A program made the translations under genes and the position numbers. A stretch of DNA of 64,000 bases from contig CM035406.1 in the NCBI GenBank assembly GCA_020310875.1, positions 87,109,664 to 87,173,663 of the forward strand, read 5' to 3'. The notes under the pieces were generated by a model that was not told where the DNA came from, searched no databases, and saw only the letters and a program-made list of their open reading frames with translations. Positions 34,255-45,329 of the stretch are shown piece by piece; position 1 is the stretch's first letter, and every line of letters starts with the position of its first letter. The stretch is from Ceratopteris richardii (taxonomy: Eukaryota > Streptophyta > Polypodiopsida > Polypodiales > Pteridaceae).

Positions 34255-35285
34255 CAAGTATCATGGAGCAAACTTGCGATAGGTATCGTGGAGCTAGTAT
34301 CGTTTAGAAATCAGTGCACAAAGTGTGTTAGGAGATGAAAGCTGAACAACACACTCTTTGAGGTGAGCATTCCATCACACATAACTCAAATATTTTTCTT
34401 GCTCACTCACAAGGCATGAGACGACACAAACTAAGTATCATGAGTGATGTATCATGGCAGTGAGTAACATTATTTTAACCACAAGCACATAGGGGTGACA
34501 AGGAGAGCACAAGGAACCCACAAATATAGAAATTTCAAAATTTGGACTCCTCTATGTCCAAATATTGTGACTAGTTGAGTTTGGTATCATGATACCAAAT
34601 TCCCCTATGTCGCAATACTTTGAAGGTATCGTGTATCACTGATGCCTTATACTCCCCGTGTATCATGATATCAAGGTATCCTGTGTCACCGAGTCAAGTA
34701 TCGTAATTACTAGGTGTCAAGTATCATCGATACTAAGAAGTATCGTGTATCTTGGTTAGACTAGTATCATGTATCATTTAGCTGAGATATCGTGTATCAT
34801 GTACTCTCCTAAGTATCATGTATTGGAGTTTTGCAATATCATATATCATAGTTGTGATAGGTATCGTGTATCATGATTGATCTGTATCATGTATCATCGT
34901 CCAATCTAGTATCATATCATGAGATCCTGTATCATGTATCATGGGAGGAAGAGTTATTGTGTATCATTGAGACCGAGGTATTGTGTATCATCAAGATCAA
35001 GGTATCGTGTATCATAGGCCATCAAGTATTGTGTATTGCCATCTTGCAAGATCGTGTATCATAACTATGATAAGTATGGTGTATCATGACTAATCTATAT
35101 TGTGTATCATCATCCAATCCAGTATCGTATCATGAGAGTGTGTATCATGTATCGCGGGAGGAAGAGTTATCGTGTATCATCGAGACCGAGGTATGGTGTA
35201 TCACAGACCAGCAAGTGTCATGTATCACTTGCAAAGGCTATCGTGTATCATGTGAAGGCAAGTATTGTGTATCATGGAAAATAGA
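34255..35285. repeat. satellite-like block of GTATC(G/A)TGTATCAT repeats
   Basis: Dozens of degenerate copies of a 13-14 base motif GTATCATGTATCAT are separated by 5-20 base linkers. They are densest from 34620. A higher-order repeat of 213 bp is visible: the block with TGATTGATCTGTATC, GGGAGGAAGAG and GAGACCGAGG (from 34862) returns as TGACTAATCTATATT, GGGAGGAAGAG, GAGACCGAGG (from 35075). Open frames across it are an effect of periodicity. Confidence 0.85.
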
Positions 35286-35518
35286 AAGCACCATAAAAGG
35301 GCTCACATTTCTAGTGATTAATTATTGGTCTAAATCACACTCCAAACTTGATAGATCATCCCAAGGAAACCCAAGACCCTAGGTGGTGAATGAATCTAAG
35401 GTCAGGACGTGTGCTAGGGAGTTGAAGAAGTGCAATATCATCAGTAGGAAGTGTCACACAAAAGATTATCAATTCTGTCTACTTGGAGACATCTAGTGAC
35501 TCAAAACAAGATCTCGTT

Positions 35519-36790
35519 ATGGCTTCAAAAGAAATGGATAGCTTCGTGCCTTTGGCAGGGCTCATGTCAGTAATAGAAGGTGAGTATAGGACATCCGTAC
35601 AATAAATTTCCACTAATGTGCATGGACTGCCTATCTACCTGGAAGGCCTCAATAGGTCTGTGGCAAGAATGAAGAATTCTAGAGACTTAGAGATTGTGAC
35701 AAGATTGTCTATAAGATATGAAGAAGGATTCTATTTGGAAGAATTAGAACACATATATGTTGTGATTGAACACCAAGAGAGAATGAATGAAAGAGGAGAA
35801 GTTGAGGAACCAAAAAACCCTGCTAAACCCAATAGTGGAAAAACTATTACCACCCCTTGAGGAAAATCGGTAATCACTAATGTATGAAGAGGATATCAAA
35901 TCCCTTTGGATCATGGCTTGCGAGAGGTGTATATAGTAAGTGGACTAGACAAATTACTACAAGCTGAATCACCTATATAAGGAGAAGGCATCAACCTTGC
36001 CATTATCTATGAACTACATGACCCAAAAGACTCGTCTATAGTGGTCGATTTAGACCAGAACAAAGGGAGATATTGGCTTGTTGATGACTGTGATAAGTTG
36101 AGACTGAGATATTTAGGGTTGGGAGTGTTCCATCCCAAAGATCAGGCGACCACTTCTTAGAACCCTCCTTGGATGCAACAGAGTAATGACAACACAGCCT
36201 TAGAGCAAACCAATCAACAAAGTGTGCCAGTGAGGCCACAAGTGCATATCTCTATGCCAGTAACCAATCCCAACTATTAGGAAGTGGAAACATGAGTAGG
36301 CCACCCTTCCCAATGAGAGCACCATAAGGAGAAGGACCAAGAATACAACCACTATGTCCTATTGTTACTATAGTCCTTCGACCACTAGAGCTACATAGAA
36401 GACTAAGGCCTATTCTAGTAGCCAAATGCATGAGGAATCATTATGATGGTTTTGGAGATCCATACAATCACATAGGAAAATTTAAGCAAGTGTTACATGT
36501 AGAACAGGTGAATGACTTCTTTCTCCAATACAAATCTTTTAGCCTCACCCTTAGTGGAACTACACTAACTTGGCTCCAACCTTTGGATCCCAAATTTTTT
36601 GTAAATATTGAACAATTTTTTTAGCAATTCATTGGTGATTTCACCAAGAGGGGTATCAAGCACAACTCTTCTTCTTTAATCCATAGCTTCAAACAAACTC
36701 CTAATGAGCCCATACAATCTACTGCCTGATGATTCAATCAATATGTAGACAGATGTCCCATAATAGAGAGACCCTCCAAATAGAATATGA
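35519..36790 (+). pseudogene. Ty3/gypsy Gag fragment, element R
   Basis: Candidate start MASKEMDSFVPLAGLMS, followed by an unrecognised stretch (LEELEHIYVVIEHQERMNE). The retrotransposon Gag domain is in the second half: HYDGFGDPYNHIGKFKQVL, QYKSFSLTLSGTTLTWLQPL and FGDFTKRG-like QFIGDFTKRGIKHNSS, matching the gypsy pattern of a D-P-x-x-H, then F-x-L-L-G-x-A-x-x-W. Several stops and frame changes. No protease or RT follows; homology ends near 36790. Confidence 0.65.
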
Positions 36791-37662
36791 TATCTCACAG
36801 AGAGTTGTTGTTTACCACACTTTTGGTTTTGTACTTTAAGTTCTCATCCACACTTTATCCCACACATCTCTATCACTCTTTATTTAACTTTTCTCACTCA
36901 ACCTCTCTTTTAATACCTCCACTCACACACCATTCTTTCTACCATTCACTTTTTCCCACTTTAATTGCATAAATTATCTAAACCATCCTTTTAACTTACA
37001 CAAATAACTACCACACTTTTATCTACTCACTTTAACCACTTTAGTTACACACTTATTTCACACCACACTTTAAACACCACTCACATAAACCAGTCATTAA
37101 TTATCCACTTCATTTTCATTTTAAGTCAATAACTTTTGATAATTAAATAATTCTTTTAATTTAAGCTTAGAATAAGAATTTAATTAAGTAGAACCTTAAT
37201 ATTAAAATTCACACACATGATTAAATTAATTAAATAAATCATATTTTAATTTCTAATACATAAATGTTCATTTTAAAGATTAATTTAATTAAATACCGAT
37301 TATTTTAACCCTTAACATTCAATAAAACCCTTGAAAACCTACAAGAAACCCTTTGGAAACCCTTGATAACTCATTAAAATCTTTCTGATTCCTATCATTA
37401 GTCCATTGACATTGACATAAACCCTAACAGTAACCCATTAGAATCTTTTGAGACCCTTCAGATTAACACAACTAACATAAAATCATATGAACTTATGAAA
37501 TCCTAGGGTTGAATACCCATGAATCTTGCATGTATAAATATAAAATACTCATTAAATGAGTAATTAGGGTAAACCCTAATATGAACATAGAATCTTCATC
37601 ATCATTTGTACCTGTAAACACTTTCAAGGTAGTTAATTCCAATCCACACAATTGTTTAGCAG
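36791..37662. other. AT/pyrimidine-rich spacer
   Basis: No gene seen. It has C/T-rich repeats (ACTTT, CACTC) to 37100, then AT-rich DNA. A palindromic telomere-like motif, ATTAGGGT-AA-ACCCTAAT, lies at 37563-37580, and AAACCCTAA near 37420. Confidence 0.5.
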
Positions 37663-37932
37663 TGTTATAAAAGGTTTGAGATCACTAATAAAGTTGTTTT
37701 CATTTTCTCTGGTCATCAACGGAAAGGTTGAAATCTTTCCGACAACGAATTCTCCACCGACAATTGACGCACAACCACAATTAAACTTATATCCTCATCA
37801 ACAAAGTATTACACAGACAAGATCACCAAAATAACTTAATACTCAAAACAATAAGAACTCCAGATGCCAAGTTAAATAAAACTTTGCACTGAAACAACCC
37901 ATAGGCATGCCACACAGACCCACAGTTCGACA
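37663..37932 (-). repeat. probable 3' LTR of gypsy element P
   Basis: The right end is set by a polypurine tract (37933-37950; minus strand GGGCAGGGGGAGCGAGA) followed by TGTCGAACTGTGGG. The left end is a guess at a TG beside TATAACA; no partner LTR is visible. Confidence 0.35.
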
Positions 37933-38119
37933 TCTCGCTCCCCCTGCCCATCTACTTCTGCACTTTTCATTCTCAAAAAGTTACAAGTGTTACGCTACAT
38001 CCTTTCAATGTGCATCCTTTCTAATTACATTTTTTCGATAATTACAATTACATTCCAGTGGCCTGACACTGGCACACACAGTGAACTCGAATCGAGAATT
38101 GGTTAATTACAAAAAATAG

Positions 38120-40210
38120 CTAAGAATCATCGACAATGCCTTGCATATACATGGTGCGAGCTAATTTGAAAGTGCACAGAATTTTTTGCTTTAGCGACTC
38201 TAACATCTCCTGGAGAACATGCAGTTCTACCAGATGAGCATCTGTGCACACCGAACTGGAAGCAATGACTTGAGATAATAGAACTTCACTTTGGTTCTGC
38301 AAGAAAACTTCTTGTACATAGAAGTCATTGGTGATGGTTGTATCTCTCTGTAACTTGGCATCAGCAATCTCTGCATCAATTCGTGACAATCATTCCTGTT
38401 GAATACCAAGTTGCTTTTCTTAGCAGAGCAATTCTTGCTGTTGAAATTGCATTGTCCTAAAAAAGTCTTGGTGCTCCTTGTGAATAGCTTGTATCTCTTT
38501 CTTTAACTTAATAGTGCGCCCAATTTCTTCATCGAGCACTTGTCTTTTTTGAAACAATTCTTCTCTGACCTGCCTAAGTTCTGTTTCACCTTGTAATGCT
38601 TTGTCAGATAGTACCTTATAGACCTATTCCATTTCTGCAAATCTGGTGTGAGTATTGGCCAACTCACAATGTAGAGCTATCATAGCATCATCTTTATCAG
38701 TGAGCACCTACTTGAGAAGAGCGATCTCCGCGTCTTTAGCTTTGATAACATCATCCTTAGCTTTAACATGTTCTTATAATAAACATTCATTTGCTCGAGC
38801 TGCCAAAATCTTTTCCTGTAGTGGAGTGATATCTATCTCTAACATATCAACCTTTGATTGATATTCAGTGCACAGGGTCTGTTGAGCATCATTCAACTGA
38901 GTGGGGAGTTGCTTGGATAAATGAATAAGGAAGTCACCAAGCTGGGCCGATTGCAAAAACACATCCGGTACTAAAAAATTTGACAACGAGAGAGAAGGTT
39001 TTACAAAAACCATAGCAGAAGAGGAAGGGGGAGAATAATCAAGTGAAGAGGGTATAGGGAAAGAGTGGGATATGACAACCCAGTGAGGAGGGGAAGAAGG
39101 GCATACCAGGGGACTGGAGGGTAAGGGTGCCCAAGAAGGTGAAGGAGGATGGGTTACCGGATTTTCTGTAGTGTTACCCTCACGCATGGACTTCGGTGGA
39201 GATGGAGGCACATTTGAATGAACTTTTTTCGGTTGGGCCTCATGGTGTACGAGGGATTCAGCTATCACTTCCTACATAGTGTGATGGGTAGTTTCAGCAA
39301 CTCTATCCTTTGGTGATGTGTCCGTGACGACCTCCTGTTGCTCATCTGTTGTTAGAGTGTGGTGAACATCTTCCATAACAGTGTCTTCAACAGTTTTTTC
39401 CTTAGGTAAGGGTGGGGTGGAAGACGCACACAGGGATGAAGCTGTGTCTTGAAGGATTACCTTACTGGTGGATGCATGAACTATGCTCTGAGAAGGGCTG
39501 ACCTTCCTACGTTTCTCTCAAAAAAATTGGAAAAGGTCTTCATTATCATTGTCACATCCCATCACCTACTCAGACTCCTCGCGCAACAACAGATTACCCA
39601 TCGGAAGACGCAAAACACGATTCGCGACTGGGAGGAGGAACAACAAAAGGTGAGGCAGATGAGTGTGAGGGCACTCAACTTTGGATAACTGATGCATGAT
39701 GGTTTGGCATTCATGATGAATGCACTGAAAAAGGAATAATGCCCAATTGATAGGTTCACAGATGGCAGCATCGATCAAAGAATAAAAGGGTCTAGAGATA
39801 CCATAAGTGCATTTTTGGAGGTTAAGGGCAGTCACCAAAAATTGCAATGTTGAACATTCTAGCTCGGGTCGACACAGGATGGTGAATTTGTTGGAGGAAT
39901 GTCGGGGAAAAAGTTGCTTCATCGTTGCCAATGGGAGAAGGGGAACTTCAATATAACCTTTGTGTGGCAAATGAAACATCTTGGCCACATTGTTAAGGGT
40001 AATCACTGTGCACGGGTTAAGGCCAGTAAGAGGCCAATAGGATTTCATTGGGGCTACGTCGGTAATGGCCGCAATCACTAGGTCAAAGTAAGGATGACAT
40101 TCTACCGAATGCCAGGGCAACTCGATGAACGTCAAACCCCGAGGACAAAGAAACTCCATCAAGTCAAGGAAAAGGCCAGCACGGAACGTGGTGATGTTCG
40201 GAGCTTCCAT
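38120..40210 (-). pseudogene. extra 3' ORF of gypsy P: unknown domain, Pro-rich linker, coiled coil
   Basis: A single 696-codon frame interrupted by eight stops and no frameshift. Start MEAPNITTFRAGLFL. The first 180 residues form a hydrophobic/aromatic domain (LCPRGLTFIELPWHS, VITLNNVAKMFHLPHKGYIEV, ISRPFYSLIDAAICEPINWAL) that recalls plant transposon-associated domains, though I cannot name it surely. Next comes a Ser/Pro-rich linker, then a long coiled coil (AKDDVIKAKDAEIALLK; LQGETELRQVREELFQKRQ; SLKQKILCTFKLARTMY). Stops are TAG, TGA or TAA, all one C-to-T step from CAG, CGA or CAA. It sits between integrase and the polypurine tract on the same strand, so it belongs to P. Confidence 0.7.
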
Positions 40211-40561
40211 GTCATAGAAGGTAAGCAGAATGCACAGAATACAAAATGCACAATGAACAGAACGTAAGTAACACAATAAAGAAAAAGAGTATGAGGACAC
40301 CGGTTAAGTAGAAAATGCAGGGTGGAGTCATGGGTATAGAACATAATCATCACAAGTGGAGGGAAACATGCATGGATCATTACTATGAAAGCGCATTAAG
40401 GAATTCCAAATCGTGGAGGATGGCGGTGGAGCACGGGTAATTAATAATAAATGAGAGGATTACGATGGTATGGTCAACCGGAAAGCACATAGTGTAGACA
40501 GTGGGTCAAAGATACCAAAACAAATGTGATCCTAATGAAGGTAAATAAAACATACACAAAG

Positions 40562-41670
40562 TTAGGAAGAAGTAGATGGCATGCAATACGGACGGAGTTT
40601 AGATCCATTGATGGGTTTAGGGAGTAGAGTGCCGGTCAATGTAGACAACCAAAAAGTAGCTGGACCAATCTGTTCTACAATGCGGTAGGGACCGAACCAA
40701 CGAAGCTTGAACTTTTCGATTGAGCGAGTAGACTTGGCATTGTAAAAAAGAACCAATTTCCCTACTATAAAGATAGGAGTCATGAGGAACCTATCATGGG
40801 TTTTAGCTTGCCGCAATTGAACTTCCTGAAGAATCAAAAATCTTTCTAGACGTTGCTCATCCAAAGACCGTAAAACATCCAATCGGAAAGGGAAAGAATC
40901 TTCGAGTAATAACTTGTGCTCCAATGCCACCCGTAAGCTAGGTACAACCAATTCCATAGGTGCAATCGCTTCAAGACCACATGCCAGTTTAAAAGGGGTA
41001 CTTTCGGTAGCAACTTTATAGGTGGTCTGGTAAGCCCATAAGACTCAAGGAAGAAATTGATCCCATCTTTTTTGCCACTCCAAAAAAAGTTTCTTCAGCA
41101 TATTAAGAAGACTTTTATTAGTACTTTTGGCCAATCCATTTGCTTGAGGATAATAAGGGGAAGTGACTTTATGGACAATACTGAAGGTTCACGTTAAAAC
41201 TTGCATTAATGTATTAGCAAAATGAGTGCCTTGATCAGAAACAATCTCCAAAGGGAGCCCATAATGAGGAAAAACATCACGAAGTAAAGATTTAGCGACC
41301 ATCGGAGCAGTTGCTGACTGTAATGCCCAAGCTTTGGCCCAACGAGTAGCATAATCAATACAGTAAGGATCTAACGATGATTTCTAACAATAGCAAGAGG
41401 CATAATAGGACCAATAAAATCCAATCCCCACTTTTGGAAGGGCTCAAGGGGAAGGATAGGCTGAAGCAGAAAATGGTATCGGTGTATGGTTTGTCCAGTA
41501 TGTTGGCAGGCATCATACTAGTGAATATAAGCAGCAATATAACGACGCATTATGGGCCACCATAATCCACTATGTAGAATTTTTCGGTACGTAAGATCGA
41601 CCAAAAACGCCCACCGGAAGGAGTAGAATGAGCCGTTGCGATTACTGAAGAAACTTTATGTGGTGGAATA
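40562..41670 (-). pseudogene. Ty3/gypsy integrase of element P
   Basis: Minus strand: finger region (YRKILHSGLWWPIMRRYIAA ... YDACQHTGQT), core with KWGLDFIGPIMPLA and IVSDQGTHFAN, then YYPQANGLAKSTNKSL, where the catalytic Glu (usually QAES) has become Lys. The C-terminal part is open for 131 codons (RLEVQLRQ-like, FIVGKLVLFYNAKS, KLRWFGPYRIVEQI, NGSKLRPY). Other stretches carry stops. Protease, RT and RNase H, expected above it, are absent: gag sequence stops near 41990 and integrase begins near 41670. Confidence 0.82.
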
Positions 41671-41989
41671 CATCATAAGAGCATGCCAAATGGATCCATA
41701 TAATACATTTGACCCACAATGATTAAATATAAAAAATAGACATGGATGATCAGTCGCATGTCCCATCACTGAACAATATTAAGCATGAACCATGTAAAAC
41801 ACATGCATGGAATCGGAAACCTAAAAGTCTAATGTAATTGGGAATGACATGCAAAAATTAAATGATCATAGTGAGGTGATAATTGTGTTTTAAATAAGTC
41901 AATATTCTAATTCATTTTCAAAAGTATATCTAAAGTATGATCCTACATACAAAATTCTATATGTAAATCCATTACATATAATCAAAGAA

Positions 41990-42776
41990 AATTACACTAG
42001 CAAAAAGATTGGTGTTGTTGATGTGGCTGCTTAAATGGATCCTCTTGATAATCAAGTGATACTCATTCTCCGCATCATGAGTGAAGCAATAGCTTCATGA
42101 AGCGATGTAGGCTAGCATGAGCGAAGCTTTGCTTGAACCTCCTTATCTATCCCATCGTCATACTTCTTCTTCATAGTATTGTTGGAAACATCTTCAAGCA
42201 AGCGAAAAGTTACTAAGTATTGGTAGAACCAGTCCGGATAGGTTGTAAATGCATCACCTTCCATCCATGTAAATTTAGCCCACAATTGTCGAACATGTAG
42301 GTTGAACTCTAAGGGTAGAAAAGAATCCTTAAACTATTCTTGAAAGGCCTTCCATGTGCTTGGACAATCTTCACTATGACAAAGATCATTCCACCAAAGC
42401 TGAGCTTTTTCAACTAAATAATTGGTAGCAAACTTGACTTTCTCATTTTCTGAATATGACTCATCGGAGTAGAAATTGTCGAATTGAGAGAGCCATGACA
42501 GGACAAATTGGCCATCTTTTCGTCATCGAATCTGGAGAATTGGAAGTTCTTAGCTCCTATCTTGGAACTTGCATCTTCTTCTTGTGCAGTGATAATCGCT
42601 TTCACCACTCTCATTAAGCTAAGATCATCACTTTGTACTTGTTGGAGCATAGCATCGCGTTCTTGTACATCTTGTTGAGTTTCTTGAAGTTCTTGTCGCA
42701 TAATCTCTAATTGTTGCTCGAGTAAGACCCTAGGTAAAGGTGAATTGCCAAAATCCTCCATTGTTGTAGGGTCCAT
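41990..42776 (-). pseudogene. Ty3/gypsy Gag of element P
   Basis: Start MDPTTMEDFGNSPLPRVLLE, then a coiled coil (EQQLEIMRQELQETQQDVQE) and, after a frameshift at KFDDEK, the retrotransposon Gag domain: FDNFYSDESYSENEKVKFA, NYLVEKAQLWWNDL, HVRQLWAKFTWMEGD. It is related to the Gag start of K (MEDYNNSPLPEAKLEQQLEL). No PBS was found above it; L2 sequence begins within about 100 bases. Confidence 0.75.
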
Positions 42777-43008
42777 ATCTAGAAAAAAAAATCCCTCTTT
42801 CAAACTATGTTGGATCCTCAATCTAATAGGTGTCACAGACACGAAGAAAACCATTTTAAACCTTAGATTCTATGTCAATTTCCTATATCTCATTTTTTGT
42901 TAAGATTTTGGAGAAAGTAATGCTACCATTGCATCCGAAATGTGCCAAAACCCCAAGATCAATTGCCTATTTACTGAATTTTAACACCCGAAGATCTTGT
43001 TTCCAATT

Positions 43009-43064
43009 GATGATATCATCGATGACATCATCAAATCGTAACCACCCTTGAAAACCTATAAAAG
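43009..43064 (+). promoter_or_regulatory. candidate L2 promoter: palindromes and TATA box
   Basis: GATGATATCATC (43009-43020, perfect palindrome) is followed by GATGACATCATC (43021-43032), then CTATAAAAG at 43056-43064, about 25 bp further on. This spacing is what one expects of an LTR core promoter with a paired factor site. Confidence 0.5.
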
Positions 43065-43420
43065 AAGGGGTTGGCCACATTCATAATCAGTCTTGTAAAT
43101 GCCAGTATTGGGAGCTCAAGGGATCCTGATCACCGAGTAAGTACTCTCCAAGTTCCAGTTCCAGTTCATGTCTTGTTCCTTGTTCTAGTCTTGTCTAGTC
43201 TAGTTCTTGGACATCCTATCTTTTCCTCTTCTAATCTCATAGTACAAGATCCTGTCGAGTTCTTTCTTGTATCTAGTTCATCTCCTAGAAGGAAGTTCTT
43301 GTAATCTAGATATCTTGTCTCATACTTACGATCCCGGGTTGTGGGATCTCTTGTATCATCTCTAGTCCAGTTTTCCATACCTATTTGTCACGGGTTGTGG
43401 GACGTCTTGTATGTTACTGT

Positions 43421-43708
43421 TTGTGTCCATGTGAAAGGCCGAATGGCCACCGGACATTTCCTTGTATATGTTCTTTAATAAAACATATAGTGGCCTGGTC
43501 AGTCACAGACTGTAAGTTCGACCGCATTTGTAAGACCTATGAAGTCTATCTTTGTGCTCCATGTGTACTGTGTTTTCTGCGTGTTTTGCAGTCTCTGTGC
43601 GGAGCTTCATGCGGGGCCTCAGGAGCTTGGTTTTCTACTCCGAGGATATCATTGTGGAGCTTGCAAGAAGGAGAGCGCAGTGTGGTGCATCGCCGTCGAA
43701 TCACTTCA
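43421..43708 (+). repeat. LTR 3' portion (R-U5) of L2
   Basis: Matches L1 13199-13478, from GTGTCCATGTGAAAGGCC to AATCACTTCA. PBS follows at 43710-43721 as TAGTATCAGAGC (one mismatch). Confidence 0.72.
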
Positions 43709-43919
43709 CTAGTATCAGAGCATTTCGAGGCAAAAGCTTTGTTCCTTTTGTGCGAGTGAAGTGAGCAACCCCCCCCCCCCCAAGGCTTTCTCAAAAGCTT
43801 ACGACTTAAGGCAGCGACCAAGGCATAGACCTTGGCATACCTTGTCATCCAAGTCACCGAAGTCACCATTGGCATCATTGGCTACGTGCGAGGGAGGACC
43901 TCAAGGATCAAGGAATATA

Positions 43920-44010
43920 GAGGTTCCTGATACTTCCCGGGAGGTCACCCATCCCAGTATTGTTCCCCCCTGAGCTTGTTTAACCGTGGAAATCTCTTGC
44001 CACTAAGCTA
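43920..44010 (-). ncRNA. 5S-rRNA-derived segment with A-box-like head, L2 leader
   Basis: Second copy of the segment in L1: minus strand carries TAGCTTAGTGGCAAGAG, then GGTTAAACAAGCTC, then ATACTGGGATGGGTGACC and CTCCCGGGAAG. It keeps the 5S C-box and lacks the 5S 5' half. The Pol III signals differ less between L1 and L2 than some neighbouring leader sequence, though I have not quantified this. Confidence 0.6.
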
Positions 44011-44616
44011 CACTCTTGTGGTTTCTGAAGAAGGGGAAAGACTAAGGTTGACATTACCTTGAACATGTTTGGTCCTTCAAAGCTTCATTCTTTGCTTTCA
44101 AAGCCTATTTTTGAAGCATTTTTGGGTGTCTTTTGGAGCCATTTTGGAGTACTTTCACACATAGTTCTCTTCACACAAGTCCAAGAACATCAAGAAGAGT
44201 CTTCTTTGTACTTCTCTGACAATAAATATCAATCTTTGGGGCTGTGTTTTCAGCCACACTCGTAAAACTATAAGTTTCTCAAGAGGTTTTCAGTTTTGGT
44301 GGGAGCAGCTGCTGCAAATTTATGCATGTTTTTTGAGCCTAAATCATCAGAGCTGACAGAAACTTGAAAGTGTTGTTGGCTAGCTTTTAGGCTATGCATT
44401 TAGCCTTTTTAGTGTCATTTTACTGCATATATTGAGCACATACACACGATGTATGCTTCTGTGGATATCGCTTATGTACATCCATGTGGTCATTGATATA
44501 GCGGTTATGGTTTTTGCATAAAGCCTTTTACATTTGAAAAAGAGGGACGTGGTGAGGTTTTCTTAACTGGGAGACACCCAAATGTCGGGGTCTCTTCGAT
44601 GATGCAGGTGGAAGAC

Positions 44617-44802
44617 TTACCTAGCCTCGCCATAGGAGAAACCAACTACCATCATAAGGTTGTTTGCCTCAGTTTGTATCTTCTGGAGGACTTCATCACG
44701 TTGCCGGATTTCGTTCTGAGCTCCTCGAAGCTCATGGCGCAAGAGCTCTAGTTGTTGTTCAAGTTTTGCCTCAGGTAGAGGTGAATTATTGTAATCCTCC
44801 AT
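44617..44802 (-). pseudogene. Ty3/gypsy Gag N-terminus of element K
   Basis: MEDYNNSPLPEAKLEQQLEL followed by a coiled coil (LRHELRGAQNEIRQRDEVLQ) and MMVV, paralleling the start of P's Gag. Homology ends near GFSYGEAR; the 75 bases before L2's edge are unrecognised. K's LTR and PBS lie 0.8-1.2 kb above it on the same strand. Confidence 0.7.
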
Positions 44803-44839
44803 GGTGCTCCTGGACCCTTAAGCTAGTGCTTTCCTCTCG

Positions 44840-44965
44840 GGATGTACCCTCAGGGAATGTACCCTAGCAAAAAAGTACCCTGTCTGGATGTACCCTGATG
44901 TACCCTCAGAAGTGTACCCTGAGAAATGTACCCTGGTGTACCCTGAGAAGTGTACCCTGAGACGT
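44840..44965. repeat. GTACCCTGAGAA tandem repeat in K leader
   Basis: Nine copies of GTACCCT with spacings of 9-16 bases, several as TGTACCCTGAGAAG. Confidence 0.85.
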
Positions 44966-45058
44966 GCCGCGTCGCGTCGCACCATGCCGCCTTGAAAAGT
45001 AAGAAAAACTGAAAGTTATGTTAAATATAAGAGGAAAGAACTTGAGTGACAACTCCAA

Positions 45059-45126
45059 GAGATGGAGGAGTGGTTAAAGTACTTCCCTTGAAAGTAGGAG
45101 GTTGTGGGTTCAAATCCTCCTACCTT
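45059..45126 (+). tRNA. tRNA-Ser/Leu-like pseudo-tRNA or SINE head
   Basis: A-box-like GAGTGGTTAAAG, a loop CTTGAAA presenting TGA, and a consensus B-box GGTTCAAATCC (45107-45117) in tRNA order and spacing. Acceptor and T-stem pairing is poor and there is no long variable arm, so it is a derived tRNA, probably the head of a SINE, not a working gene. Confidence 0.5.
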
Positions 45127-45176
45127 AGGAACTCTAAACCACTCTATTGCCACTCAAAATTAAAATTGCCTCGCGC

Positions 45177-45320
45177 GTAGCCAACGGCTGCCAACGGTCG
45201 CCAAGTGAGCCTTGGGTGCCAATGTTGCCAATGTATTGCCTAAGTTATTGCCTAAGTTATTGCCTAAGTTCTTTGCCTTAGTCGACGCCTTAGTCGATGC
45301 CTTAGTCGATGCCTTGGAGT
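45177..45320. repeat. short tandem repeats in K leader (GCC-type)
   Basis: Consecutive small arrays: GGCTGCCAACGGTCGCCAA-like units, then ATTGCCTAAGTT three times, then GCCTTAGTCGAT three times. Confidence 0.8.
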
Positions 45321-45329
45321 AAGCCGAAG

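Larger units (their letters stand above)
42900..44525 (+). mobile_element. copia-like element L2: LTR, PBS and leader
   Basis: Sister of L1. The LTR 3' portion (43421-43708) and leader (to 44525) match 13199-14292 nearly end to end; no gag follows. Its probable U3 has a TATA box and palindromes not found in L1. The left boundary is uncertain. Confidence 0.7.

Noticed and set aside
34873..35382. Two similar open frames (MIDLYHVSSSN, MTNLYCVSSSN) that look like a duplicated gene
   Set aside because: They are the 213-bp satellite repeat read in one frame; no codon bias or known domain.
39449..39688. Plus-strand frame inside the extra ORF of P
   Set aside because: Antisense shadow; the minus-strand frame is far longer and consistent over 696 codons.
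45059..45126. A functional tRNA-Ser(TGA) gene
   Set aside because: Acceptor and T-stem do not pair well and the long variable arm is absent.
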